From contig NZ_AQHN01000084.1 in NCBI RefSeq assembly GCF_000359745.1, positions 310,001 through 374,000 on the forward strand: a stretch of 64,000 nt of DNA, given 5' to 3'. Positions 1 through 8,289 of this stretch are shown here, one piece after another. A program made the translations under genes and the position numbers. The stretch comes from Rhizobium freirei PRF 81 (lineage in GTDB: Bacteria > Pseudomonadota > Alphaproteobacteria > Rhizobiales > Rhizobiaceae). Below the pieces are notes generated by a model. That model made no database searches, had not been told where the DNA came from, and saw only the letters and a program-made list of their open reading frames with translations. The stretch's first letter is position 1, and each line of letters begins with the position of its first letter.

Positions 1-396
1 GCCATGTTTCGCCAGGCGTTCACGCATCGGACCGTCGCCGGTCGTCTCGACGCCCGAGGCGATCAGGCTGTTGTAGAGCGGATGACGCTCTTCGCCGGTG
101 ACCGCGATCTTCGAAAACATCGGGAACTGGACGTCATAGGTGAGCGTGCAGAAGCTCAGAATGTCTTCGTTCGAGCCCGGTTCCTGCCCCTTGAAGTCGT
201 TGGCCGGGAAACCGGCGATGACGAGACCCGCGTCGCGATTGGTCTCATAGAGCTTTTCCAATCCTTCGTACTGCACCGTCAGCCCGCATTTGGAGGCGAC
301 GTTGACGACCATGATGACCTTGCCGCGGTAGTCGGCGAGCGTCGTATCGCTGCCATCGATCCTCTTTACCGGAATATCGAGCACGCTATCGGTCAT
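1..396 (-). CDS. Glutathione peroxidase, 3' end cut by the window edge
   Basis: Reduces hydrogen and organic peroxides in the cytoplasm with thiol donors. The visible 132 residues hold the family's first motif, ASKCGLT, with the peroxidatic Cys at residue 37 (cysteine, not selenocysteine). They also hold the second motif, GQEPGSN, whose Gln belongs to the active site. The usual length is near 160 residues, so only the C-terminal part with the Trp-Asn motif is missing beyond base 1. The ATG at 394-396 is preceded by GGAG at a suitable distance. A 14-nt palindrome lies about 50 nt upstream. The upstream gene ggt is separated by a hairpin, so this is probably its own transcription unit. Family assignment is secure. 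Confidence 0.93.
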   Translation of the reverse strand, partial: MTDSVLDIPVKRIDGSDTTLADYRGKVIMVVNVASKCGLTVQYEGLEKLYETNRDAGLVIAGFPANDFKGQEPGSNEDILSFCTLTYDVQFPMFSKIAVTGEERHPLYNSLIASGVETTGDGPMRERLAKHG

Positions 397-446
397 TAGG
401 TTCACTCCAGATAAGATGAAAACACGCCATGGATATTTGCGTGGAT

Positions 447-460
447 TTGACGGACGTCAA
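447..460. promoter_or_regulatory. 14-nt palindrome upstream of glutathione peroxidase
   Basis: TTGACG-GA-CGTCAA is a perfect inverted repeat about 50 nt before the peroxidase start codon. Its position suits an operator, but no regulator is identified and chance occurrence is possible. Confidence 0.3.
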
Positions 461-535
461 GGCCAGAAACGGGCTTGGGTGGCGTCTTCGGCTCGTTGAC
501 GTGCGGATTGCACTTTATACCGCAGCGCGAGCGCA

Positions 536-552
536 ACGGCCGGACAGGCCGT
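536..552 (-). terminator. Hairpin downstream of ggt
   Basis: ACGGCC and GGCCGT arms separated by 5 nt start 7 nt past the ggt stop codon. There is no U-tract, so termination is only suggested. Confidence 0.4.
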
Positions 553-558
553 CAGCGC

Positions 559-2346
559 TTATCTCCCGACGGCGTAGGCCTGCATCAGGCGTGGCGTTGC
601 TGCGGCACGCAGAAGGCCATCATTATCGCGTCTTGCTGCCGTCAGCCGGCCCACGGTCCATTCCGGTGCGACGGTCAGCCTGTGGCCTTTTCCCTTAAGC
701 GTATCGAGCACTGCGGCGCTGAAATTCGCCTCCGCCGTCAGGCCGCCCGGCTCGCGCGTGCGCGGATAGAAGGAACTCGGGAAATGCGTGCTGTGGAATA
801 GCGGCTTGTCGATCGCTTCCTGCAGGTTCAAGCCGTGATGGACATAGCGCAGGAAGAAGGAGAGCTGCCATTGCTCCTGCTGGTCGCCGCCGGGCGTGCC
901 AAAAGCAAGCGTCGGACGCCCTTCATACGAGGCTATCGTCGGGGTCAGTGTCGTGCGCGGTCGCTTGCCCGGAGCAAGCGAAGAGGGCAGGCCGGGTTGC
1001 AGCCAGAACATCTGGGCGCGCGAGTTCAGGCAGAAGCCGAGGCCGGGGATAATCGGAGAGGATTGCAGCCAGCCGCCAGAAGGCGTCACCGACACCATAT
1101 TGCCTTCGCGATCGATGACGTCGATATGCACCGTGTCGCCACGCTTCTCGGTGAGGTGCGACATCGTCGGCTCGTAGACCGCGCCGCTCTTGGTTTCCGG
1201 CACCTCGAGCATCTTCATGGTAAGATCGTATTGATCCTCGAAGCCCGCCAGCTTGCCCGGGCTAAGGGCAAGCGAGGCTTCCGGCGTGATCAATTTGCGG
1301 CGCTCGTCGGCATAGGCATCCGACAGCAGGGTTTCGAGCGGTACGGTCGCGAAATTCGGATCGCCGTAATAGACTTCCCGATCGGCGAAGGCGAGCTTCA
1401 TGGCCTCGGTAACGGTGTGGACGAAATCGGCGCCGGCAGGCTCCATGCCGGCAATATCGAAGCCCTTGAGCAGCGACAGCGCCTGCAGGAAGACAGGCCC
1501 CTGGCCCCACGGGCCGATCTTGGCGACCGTCCAGCCATGATAATCGTAGGTTTGCGGCGCCTCGATCGCGGCACGCCAGTTGGCCATGTCATCGGCCGTC
1601 AGCACGCCCTTGTGGCGCTCGCCGCTCGCATCCATGACCTCGGTCTTGCGGAGGTAGCCGTCGATCGCTTCCGCCACGAAGCCGCGGTAATACGCGTCGC
1701 GCGCGGCCTCGATCTGCGCCTCACGGTCGCTCTTGCTTTCCGCCTCGGCGACGACGCGCTTCCAGGTTTCGGCGAGGACCGGGTTCTTGAAATTGGACCA
1801 GGGTTCCGGGGCAGCTCCGCCCGGAAGCCAGGTCTCGTAAGAGGTCGGCCATTCCTTGCGATAGAAATCGGCAAGACCCGCGATGGTGGCGCAGACGCGC
1901 GGCAGGACGGGATGACCCCGCTCTGCATAATGGATCGCCGGTTCGAGAACGTCGCGAACAGACAGTCTGCCATAATCGCGCAGCATCAGCATCCAGCCGT
2001 CGAAGGCGCCGGGAATGACTGATGCAAGCAGGCCGTCACCGGGAATAAGATTCAGCCCTTCGCGCGTATAATGCTCGATCGTTGCGCCCGTCGGTGCCGG
2101 CCCCTGAGCGCAGATGACCTCGACCTTGTTCTTCTTCTTCGAATAGAGAATGGCCGGCATATCGCCGCCTGGGCCACAAAGATGCGGCTCGACAATCTGC
2201 AGCACGAAGCCGGTCGCAACCGCGGCGTCAAAGGCGTTGCCGCCTTTTTCAAGAATGCTCATGCCGACAGCCGACGCGATCCAGTGTGTGGACGTGACGA
2301 CGCCGAAGGTGCCGAGGATTTCGGGGCGTGTGGTGAAGGCGGTCAT
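559..2346 (-). CDS. ggt: Gamma-glutamyltransferase family protein
   Basis: Hydrolyses or transfers gamma-glutamyl groups; the family is N-terminal-nucleophile and self-processing. The 595-residue product shows the large-subunit signature GGNAFDAAVA near residue 35, CGPGGDM near 58, and ADREVYYGDP near 321. The presumed processing and nucleophile threonine is Thr405 in GDTVHID, followed by a PSGGWLQSSPIIPG-like substrate loop. The ATG at 2346 is chosen because GAAAGG lies 9 nt upstream; an ATG three codons earlier would sit directly on that site. No signal peptide is visible, so a cytoplasmic enzyme is expected, unlike E. coli Ggt. It is the last gene of a ROK regulator, M81 peptidase, ggt series on the same strand. 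The substrate may be another gamma-linked amide rather than glutathione. Confidence 0.9.
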   Translation of the reverse strand: MTAFTTRPEILGTFGVVTSTHWIASAVGMSILEKGGNAFDAAVATGFVLQIVEPHLCGPGGDMPAILYSKKKNKVEVICAQGPAPTGATIEHYTREGLNLIPGDGLLASVIPGAFDGWMLMLRDYGRLSVRDVLEPAIHYAERGHPVLPRVCATIAGLADFYRKEWPTSYETWLPGGAAPEPWSNFKNPVLAETWKRVVAEAESKSDREAQIEAARDAYYRGFVAEAIDGYLRKTEVMDASGERHKGVLTADDMANWRAAIEAPQTYDYHGWTVAKIGPWGQGPVFLQALSLLKGFDIAGMEPAGADFVHTVTEAMKLAFADREVYYGDPNFATVPLETLLSDAYADERRKLITPEASLALSPGKLAGFEDQYDLTMKMLEVPETKSGAVYEPTMSHLTEKRGDTVHIDVIDREGNMVSVTPSGGWLQSSPIIPGLGFCLNSRAQMFWLQPGLPSSLAPGKRPRTTLTPTIASYEGRPTLAFGTPGGDQQEQWQLSFFLRYVHHGLNLQEAIDKPLFHSTHFPSSFYPRTREPGGLTAEANFSAAVLDTLKGKGHRLTVAPEWTVGRLTAARRDNDGLLRAAATPRLMQAYAVGR

Positions 2347-2469
2347 CGAGGGCATCCTTTCGGTTTGTTCACGCTTCGCGCGGGTCAGGCGCACCGTGCC
2401 GACCAGAACTTCGCCGCAAAGTTCCTTTTGCGCAATTCCGGCGATGCAGAATGCCTGTGCGCAATGTGA

Positions 2470-2497
2470 TCAGGCGGTCGCGAAACAGAGCGCCTGA
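2470..2497. other. Hairpin in the 198-nt gap between the M81 peptidase gene and ggt
   Basis: TCAGGCG and CGCCTGA arms are separated by 14 nt. With the stem at 2523-2553 this gives two stem-loops between the peptidase gene and ggt. They could attenuate or partly terminate transcription into ggt, or stabilise processed ends. No promoter was recognised in the gap. Confidence 0.35.
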
Positions 2498-2522
2498 CCG
2501 TCGTCCCAAAGGATCTATGCTC

Positions 2523-2553
2523 GGTCGCTGAACGCTCCGAAGCGTCAGCGACC
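2523..2553 (-). terminator. Stem-loop overlapping the end of the M81 peptidase gene
   Basis: GGTCGCTG pairs with CAGCGACC, and inside it ACGCT pairs with AGCGT around a CCGA loop with one bulged A. The stem includes the last codons and the TGA of the upstream gene. There is no U-run. Confidence 0.45.
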
Positions 2554-3987
2554 AACCGTACGCGCCGAAAGCGTCGTCTCTGGCATGAAGTCGAAATCCT
2601 TGTCGAAGGGATAGGTCGGCTTGGTCTTGCGTAGCCGCGGCAGGCGTTCGACGAACTGATCGACGACGCCGGGCGACAGCGCCATCAGGTTCGGATTGGC
2701 GATCGGCGCCAGTTCCGGCGAGAGGTAGCCGGACTTGACGACGATGGTCTTCGCCTTGTGCGGATCAAGGCCGAGGCGTGTGAAGTCGACGATATTGTGA
2801 TAGGGGCGGCGCTTGGCCGACAGTACGAGATCGATGCCGCCGATGGAAACCACGGCCTGTGCGTCGCTTGCCTCCTTGGTATCGAGCAGGAACTTGACGG
2901 TGAAGCTGCCTTTCACCGGCCTACTTCCCTTCGTGTCGAGCGATGCGCCGACGGAGAGCTCAAGGGTAGCGCCGATGCCGGCCGCGTAGCAGGCTTCCGT
3001 CGCCGCCTTGTCGGCAATGCCGGCGAAGATGACGCCCTTGGCACCCTTGGCGATGAGTTCGGCAAGCACGTCCGCGCGGTCGCCGACGCCGCCGCCTGTG
3101 GGGTTGTCGCCGGACTCCGCCAGAACCACAGGTGCTGTCGTGCTGGCGATTGCCCTGGTGACGCATTCCTCGATCGAGCCGGTTTCGCAGCCGAACACGA
3201 AGTCCCTGCGTACGTCCCAATAGGCCTGTGCCATGCGCTTTGCTTCACGCTCCAGGACAGCGCGATCCGTGCCCGTCATGATGGCGGCTGCGGTGGTGCG
3301 TGGCTCGTCGGCCCAGACATAGCCGACCATCAGCGATGCATCCCAGACGCCATCGATGGCGTCGATCCCGGGCAGCATGTCGTAGAGGCCCTTGGCTGGT
3401 TCATCGACCGTGCTGGTGCGTTCGCCCGGCAGCACCACGGGGATCGGCGCCCAGAGCAGGATCGGCTTCACGCCGGTCTTCAGGCTTTCCGTCAGCATCT
3501 TGACGGCGCGGCGCATGGTCTCTTCGACATCGATATGCGGCGCCGTGCGGTAGGTGGAGTACATGTCGAGCGCATCGATGATGCACTGCGTGACGTTGCC
3601 ATGCAGATCATAGCTGGCCGAGACCATGCAGTCGTCGCCGACGAGAGCACGGGCAGCGCTGATCCAATCGCCCTCGGCATCTTCCATGCCCTCGACATAC
3701 ATGGCGCCATGCATGGCGAGATAGAGCCCGTCGAGCGGCAGCAAGGGCTTCAGACGCTCCAGGAATTCCGCCTTGAAGGCCTCATAAGTGCGGCGGGCGA
3801 CCGGCCCACCGGCGATGGCCCTTGCGTGAATGGTCGGCAGGAATTCGCCGTCATAATCCTTGAGGAAGGCGAAGTAGGGTGCGGCAGTGAGCTCTTCGCC
3901 ACGAAGAACGCGAAAGTCCTTCTCCTCGTTCAGGACGGGATTGTAGGTGCTGCATTCGATATGAATGCCTCCGACGGCAATGCGCAT
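2545..3987 (-). CDS. M81 family metallopeptidase (microcystinase C / MlrC-like)
   Basis: A 480-residue cytoplasmic zinc hydrolase of the MlrC family, which cleaves small peptides; in Sphingomonas MlrC degrades linearised microcystin fragments. Candidate metal ligands appear in the expected order: GGIHIECSTYNP (Glu), LAMHGAMY (His), SYDLHGNVT (Asp and His) and YRTAPHID (His). The C-terminal MlrC domain follows, with GGGVGDRADVLAEL in the middle. The start at 3987 is favoured by GAGG five bases upstream and by the family-typical MRIAVGGIHIE beginning. The upstream ROK gene ends 7 nt before it, so the two are co-transcribed. Together with ggt the operon suggests turnover of an unusual peptide or gamma-glutamyl compound. 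The real substrate is unknown. Confidence 0.88.
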   Translation of the reverse strand: MRIAVGGIHIECSTYNPVLNEEKDFRVLRGEELTAAPYFAFLKDYDGEFLPTIHARAIAGGPVARRTYEAFKAEFLERLKPLLPLDGLYLAMHGAMYVEGMEDAEGDWISAARALVGDDCMVSASYDLHGNVTQCIIDALDMYSTYRTAPHIDVEETMRRAVKMLTESLKTGVKPILLWAPIPVVLPGERTSTVDEPAKGLYDMLPGIDAIDGVWDASLMVGYVWADEPRTTAAAIMTGTDRAVLEREAKRMAQAYWDVRRDFVFGCETGSIEECVTRAIASTTAPVVLAESGDNPTGGGVGDRADVLAELIAKGAKGVIFAGIADKAATEACYAAGIGATLELSVGASLDTKGSRPVKGSFTVKFLLDTKEASDAQAVVSIGGIDLVLSAKRRPYHNIVDFTRLGLDPHKAKTIVVKSGYLSPELAPIANPNLMALSPGVVDQFVERLPRLRKTKPTYPFDKDFDFMPETTLSARTVGR

Positions 3988-3994
3988 GGGAACC

Positions 3995-5128
3995 TCAATT
4001 CGGTGTGGGACCAATCAGAAAATTATGGGCGGCAATGCTGGCAGCGCCCCGCGCCCAGATGTCGCCATCGACGCGCCGCGTGCGGATCGGCGTCTGGCCG
4101 GCATAGCGCGGCAACACATTCGCCTCGACGGCCTGTCGCATGACGGTGCCGAAAAGGCCGTCGAAACGGCCTTCGACATGGGTAATCAGGATCATGCCGG
4201 GATCGTTGAACTGGATCAGATGAGCGATCGCCAGGCCAAGGGCATTGCCGGCCCGATGCAGGATGCGGATCGCCGCCGCGTTTCCGAGCGACGCTTCGGT
4301 TTCGAGATCGTTCATGGAACGGCAGGAAAGACCTTCCGCCTTCGCCATTTCCTTGATCGCCTTCAGCGAGGCTACGGTGTCGAGGCAGCCGCGCTTGCCG
4401 CAGCGGCAGGGCGAGCCGCCGGGCTCGATGGTGCAATGGGCAATCTCGCCGGCGCCGCCGTGATTGCCGCGATAAAGCTGGCCGCCGATGAAATGGGCGC
4501 AGCCGATACCGTCATCGAAGGAGACGACGCTGAAGTTCCGGATATCGCGGGCGCTGCCGAACAGCTTCTCGCTGACCGCGACCGCCTTCGCATCGTTCTC
4601 GATAAATGTGTCGATGCCGCTTTTTCGACGAATGATATTTGCAAGCGGCACATCCTGCCAGCCAAGCAGGGTGGACTGGACGCAGTTCGCCTGCTTTTCG
4701 TCGACGAAGCCGGAAAGGGCGACGCCGAGCCCGTAGAGCTTTTGGGCGGCATCCTTACGTCTTGCGAGCAGCTTCGGCAGCGCCTCGGAGATCAGATCGG
4801 CGATAACGTCCGGATCGCGCGAGAGCGGCATGGCCCGGCGCGCAACGATATTGCCGTTGAAGTCGCTGAGGACCATCGGTGCCGGATCTTCGAGCAAGGA
4901 TATGCCGACAAAGAAGGCGCCTTCCGGATGCAGATCCAGCAGGATAGACGGGCGACCCTGGCCATGGACCGTCTCCGTTTCGTGCAATACGCCAAGGGAA
5001 ATCAGATCGCGGGCAATTCCGCTCATGGCCGCCTTGCTCAGACCCATGGACGCAGCCAGAACCGTACGGCTCGATGGACCGGATTGGCCGATGACCCGCA
5101 AAAGCTGCTGCTGCGAAGAGGTTAGCAA
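3995..5128 (-). CDS. ROK family transcriptional regulator
   Basis: A 377-residue protein of the repressor-type ROK family (NagC/XylR/Mlc architecture). The N-terminal 60 residues form a winged helix-turn-helix (LAASMGLSKAAMSGIARDLISLG). The sugar-kinase-like ROK core follows, with IENDAKAVAVSEKLFG near residue 180 and the zinc-binding CRCGKRGCL near 240. ROK regulators usually bind a sugar or phosphosugar effector. This one leads an operon with an M81 peptidase and ggt, and no sugar transporter is nearby, which is unusual. Autoregulation is likely but no operator was proved. The ATG at 5128 gives the standard N-terminus. Confidence 0.9.
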   Translation of the reverse strand: MLTSSQQQLLRVIGQSGPSSRTVLAASMGLSKAAMSGIARDLISLGVLHETETVHGQGRPSILLDLHPEGAFFVGISLLEDPAPMVLSDFNGNIVARRAMPLSRDPDVIADLISEALPKLLARRKDAAQKLYGLGVALSGFVDEKQANCVQSTLLGWQDVPLANIIRRKSGIDTFIENDAKAVAVSEKLFGSARDIRNFSVVSFDDGIGCAHFIGGQLYRGNHGGAGEIAHCTIEPGGSPCRCGKRGCLDTVASLKAIKEMAKAEGLSCRSMNDLETEASLGNAAAIRILHRAGNALGLAIAHLIQFNDPGMILITHVEGRFDGLFGTVMRQAVEANVLPRYAGQTPIRTRRVDGDIWARGAASIAAHNFLIGPTPN

Positions 5129-5530
5129 TTCGAAGTTCCGTCTGGATTTGGCATCGTTTTCTCGACACTAAGTTCAGAAACTAAACAAATCAATGGGAAT
5201 AAATTTTCCGTGCGCCCAATTTGGGCTGCCGTGGCGGAGAGTTGCCGAACGGCGTCCTTTGGGAAGGGAGGTATGAAGCCGGGTTTCTCGGAGCCACCTC
5301 AATCGGCCGGATCGGTTTCCCAGGCCCTGGTCTCCAAGGTGAATGGTCGCGTTTAAACGGTTGACATCCGCCAGCATCGGTATGCAATGCTTACTATAAC
5401 GATTCAGCAGGCAAAAGCCCCTCCCGTCGCCTCGTCCCCTGACGTCGATTCCAAAAACACACGCTCGATCATGGCTGTCTCGACCGCCTGCGCGCGTTCG
5501 ATGCGGGGGCAGCAGTCAGAAAGGAATGTC
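5129..5530. other. Divergent intergenic region between the ROK operon and an MFS gene
   Basis: About 400 nt without a supported gene. It is AT-richer next to the ROK start (5170-5210), as expected for a promoter. It contains a GCCCAA-T-TTGGGC inverted repeat at 5214-5226, which could be an operator. Open frames in both strands lack ribosome-binding sites and family features. Confidence 0.5.
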
Positions 5531-7027
5531 ATGTCCAGCACGGTCGATCGTTCGAGACGCCCGTTGGTCATCGTCTCGATCATGCTCGCGACCTTCATGG
5601 TCGCCGTCGAAGCAACCATCGTCGCAACCGCCATGCCGCGCATCGTCGGTCAGCTCGGCGGCTTTACCTATTACAGCTGGGTGTTTTCCGCCTTTCTCCT
5701 GGCGCAGTCCACGACCACGGTCATCTACGGCAAGCTCTCCGACACTTTCGGACGCAAGCCCATACTGATCTGCGGCATCCTCATTTTTCTGGTGGGGTCG
5801 ACGCTTGCGGGCATTGCCTGGTCGATGGCCTCGCTGATCGTTTTCCGGCTGCTGCAGGGCCTTGGCGCCGGTGCTATTCAGCCGGTGACGATGACCGTCG
5901 TCGGCGATCTCTACAAGCTGGAAGAGCGGGCCAAGGTGCAGGGCGCGCTTGCCAGTGTCTGGGCGGTTTCCGCCGTCATCGGCCCGCTCGCCGGCGGCAT
6001 CATCGTCGACAATCTCTCCTGGGCCTGGATTTTCTGGATCAACCTGCCTATCGGCGTGCTCTCCATCGCCGGTTTCATGGTCTTTCTGCACGAGTCCGTT
6101 ACCCCGCGCGAGGCGAAGATCGACTATCTCGGCACGATCCTGTTTTCGATATCGATCGTATCGCTGCTCATCATCCTGACCGAGACCGATGCGGGTTTTG
6201 CGATTCTCTGTCCGCTCGCGATCGTCTTCGTCGTCACTGGTATTCTGTTCCTGTTACAGGAGCGGCGGGCGCCGGAGCCGATCATCTCCATCGCACTCTG
6301 GAGCCGCAGGCTGATCGCGACCAGCAATGCCGCCACCCTGCTTGCCGGCATGGCCCTCATCGGCCTGACCACGGTTCTGCCGATCTATGTTCAGGGCGTG
6401 CTTGGTCGTTCGCCGCTTCAGGCCGGCTTCACCCTGACGATGCTGATCGTCGGCTGGCCGCTCGCCGTGATGCTGTCGAGCCGGTTCTTCCGCACCTTCG
6501 GCATCCGCAGGACATTGCGTGTCGGCAGCTTCATGTTTCCCTTCGGTGCGGTCTTTCTCCTGTTGCTGACGCCTGAGAGCAGCCCTGTCATTGCCGGCAT
6601 CGGTTCGTTCCTCATGGGCTTCGGCATGGGGTTGATCAGCCTCACCAGCGTCGTGCTCGTTCAGGAAAGCGTCGAGTGGTCGATGCGTGGCAGCGCCACG
6701 GCATCGATCATATTCTCGCGCAGTCTCGGCAATACTCTCGGCGCGACCGCGCTCGGTGCGATCATGAACATCGGTATTGCGCATTATGGCAGTGGCGAAC
6801 TGGCAAACCGGCTTCATGATATCCTCAATCAGCCGACGGGCCTTTCCGACCTCGTCGGCGATCCGGCGATCAGAAATGTTTTCGACGCGGCGCTGCATTG
6901 GAGCTTCTTGGGTGTCGTCGTCGTGGCTGCCACGACCTTCGCAACCGTCTGGCTCATTCCGATTGCCGACGATGCCGGCCGCCGGTCTCAGCTCAAGACG
7001 GAAGCGCAAGATGCGATAACGCATTGA
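5531..7027 (+). CDS. MFS transporter, DHA2 (drug:H+ antiporter) type
   Basis: An inner-membrane, proton-driven exporter of 498 residues with many hydrophobic segments, as in the 14-TM DHA2 group. Motif A is GKLSDTFGRKP after TM2. The antiporter motif C is VIGPLAGGIIVDN, followed by the typical WAWIFWINLPIG. The frame is open for 48 codons upstream, but the ATG at 5531 has AAAGGA at the right distance and gives a normal N-terminus with TM1 starting at about residue 10. Substrate cannot be read from sequence; drugs, siderophores or metabolites are all possible. A strong convergent terminator separates it from the GntR gene. Confidence 0.88.
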   Translation: MSSTVDRSRRPLVIVSIMLATFMVAVEATIVATAMPRIVGQLGGFTYYSWVFSAFLLAQSTTTVIYGKLSDTFGRKPILICGILIFLVGSTLAGIAWSMASLIVFRLLQGLGAGAIQPVTMTVVGDLYKLEERAKVQGALASVWAVSAVIGPLAGGIIVDNLSWAWIFWINLPIGVLSIAGFMVFLHESVTPREAKIDYLGTILFSISIVSLLIILTETDAGFAILCPLAIVFVVTGILFLLQERRAPEPIISIALWSRRLIATSNAATLLAGMALIGLTTVLPIYVQGVLGRSPLQAGFTLTMLIVGWPLAVMLSSRFFRTFGIRRTLRVGSFMFPFGAVFLLLLTPESSPVIAGIGSFLMGFGMGLISLTSVVLVQESVEWSMRGSATASIIFSRSLGNTLGATALGAIMNIGIAHYGSGELANRLHDILNQPTGLSDLVGDPAIRNVFDAALHWSFLGVVVVAATTFATVWLIPIADDAGRRSQLKTEAQDAITH

Positions 7028-7034
7028 TGCGACG

Positions 7035-7068
7035 ATGCCGGCGCGGCCATCTTTTCCGGCGCCGGCAT
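7035..7068. terminator. Bidirectional terminator between convergent MFS and GntR genes
   Basis: Perfect 10-bp arms ATGCCGGCGC and GCGCCGGCAT enclose a 14-nt loop containing TTTT, midway between two converging stop codons. Confidence 0.65.
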
Positions 7069-7087
7069 TCGTTTCGTGCCGCTGCGA

Positions 7088-7873
7088 TCAGAAGTCGCGA
7101 TAGTTGACCAGCCAGGAATCCAGTAGGCGCCGCGAGGCCAGAAGCGCGGCATCGGCGTCGCGCGCGGCGATCGCATCGAGAATGGCTTTGTGAAAGGGCA
7201 GGGCGCGTTTCTGGCCTTCCGCGACGTCTTCATGGCCTGACAGCGTCCGGTTGGCGTAGATTCCGACGGCGATCAGGTCGATCAGCTGCGAATAGATCAT
7301 ATTGTGCGTGGCGCCGAAAATGGCCGTATGAAAACGCAGATCGGCATCGGCGTTGGTGTTGATGTCGCCGATCGTGGAAACCATCTCCTCGTAGGCGGAG
7401 CGAATGGCGGCAATATCTTCATCCGTGCAGCGTGCGGCTGCGCGCGCCGTCGCTTCCGGCTCGAGCGCCAGCCGCAGGTCCTTGATCGAGCGCATGATCT
7501 CCACCGAGGGGCCGGTCTCGTAGTACCAGACCATGACATCCGTATCGAGGTGATGCCAGTTGGAGCGTTCCTTGACGCGCGTGCCGACGCGGGTTTTGAT
7601 CTCCACCAGCCCCTTGCCGGCAAGGCATTTCATCGCTTCGCGGATAACGGTGCGGCTGATGCCGAATTGTTCGACCAGATCCGGCTCGTTCGGCAACGTC
7701 GTGCCGACCGGGTAGCGCCCGCCGACGATGCGGCGACCGAGTTCGTGCACGAAATAGCCGAAGACGCCACGGCGAGGGATCGTGCCGTATTTTCGCACAA
7801 AAGCATCGAATGGTGACTGCGTTATAATCAGTTTCGACTCCGGAGCAGGCACTGCGTCAAGGCCATGTTTCAT
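7088..7873 (-). CDS. GntR family regulator, FadR/FCD subfamily (DgoR-like)
   Basis: A 261-residue DNA-binding regulator. The winged helix-turn-helix occupies about residues 35-105 (GTTLPNEPDLVEQFGISRTVIREAMKCLAGKGLVE). The C-terminal FCD all-helical ligand domain follows, with metal-ligand type residues in DLRFHTAIFGATHN and FHKAILDAI. The stretch VGTRVKERSNWHHLDTDVMVWYYE resembles DgoR-type regulators of sugar-acid metabolism. It points away from the MFS gene at 8290 and converges on the MFS gene at 5531; no sugar-acid gene is adjacent, so its targets may lie elsewhere. A DNA-binding repressor role is very likely, the ligand unknown. Confidence 0.88.
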   Translation of the reverse strand: MKHGLDAVPAPESKLIITQSPFDAFVRKYGTIPRRGVFGYFVHELGRRIVGGRYPVGTTLPNEPDLVEQFGISRTVIREAMKCLAGKGLVEIKTRVGTRVKERSNWHHLDTDVMVWYYETGPSVEIMRSIKDLRLALEPEATARAAARCTDEDIAAIRSAYEEMVSTIGDINTNADADLRFHTAIFGATHNMIYSQLIDLIAVGIYANRTLSGHEDVAEGQKRALPFHKAILDAIAARDADAALLASRRLLDSWLVNYRDF

Positions 7874-8069
7874 TATGCGGGGCTCTCATTCCTGTTGATG
7901 CGCCATTGCGAGACCAATCATCAACCCATGCCGGTTCGGGAGGCTTCATGTTGGTATCTCGGCTTCATTGAGGCTGTTCCATAGGGTTCTTGTATCAATG
8001 CTGCCGTTCTTCATGCGGCATGTTTCGACGGAAAACCCTAACATGTCTTCCGCATGACTGCCTACTGGC

Positions 8070-8087
8070 ACAGACTGACCAGTCTGT
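8070..8087. promoter_or_regulatory. 18-nt palindrome, candidate operator of the MFS gene at 8290
   Basis: ACAGACTG-AC-CAGTCTGT is a perfect 8+2+8 inverted repeat in the 416-nt gap between the GntR and MFS genes. Its size and TGACCAGTC-like core suit a TetR-family operator, but no TetR gene is present in the window. Confidence 0.5.
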
Positions 8088-8289
8088 TCATTGATGTGAT
8101 CCGCAGACGCGCTGCGTTTCGGCCCGTTCGCATGGTGACAGGTGATCGCATGACGATCAAATTGCTCACCGTCTCCCAATCGAAACGTGATCGGTCAAAT
8201 GGTCGTATTGGCCGATTTCGGCCTTTCGGAAACGTTGCAGAACCATTTAAATGCGCAAAAATGCGAGGCGGATTCGGAGTGGTAGACGT

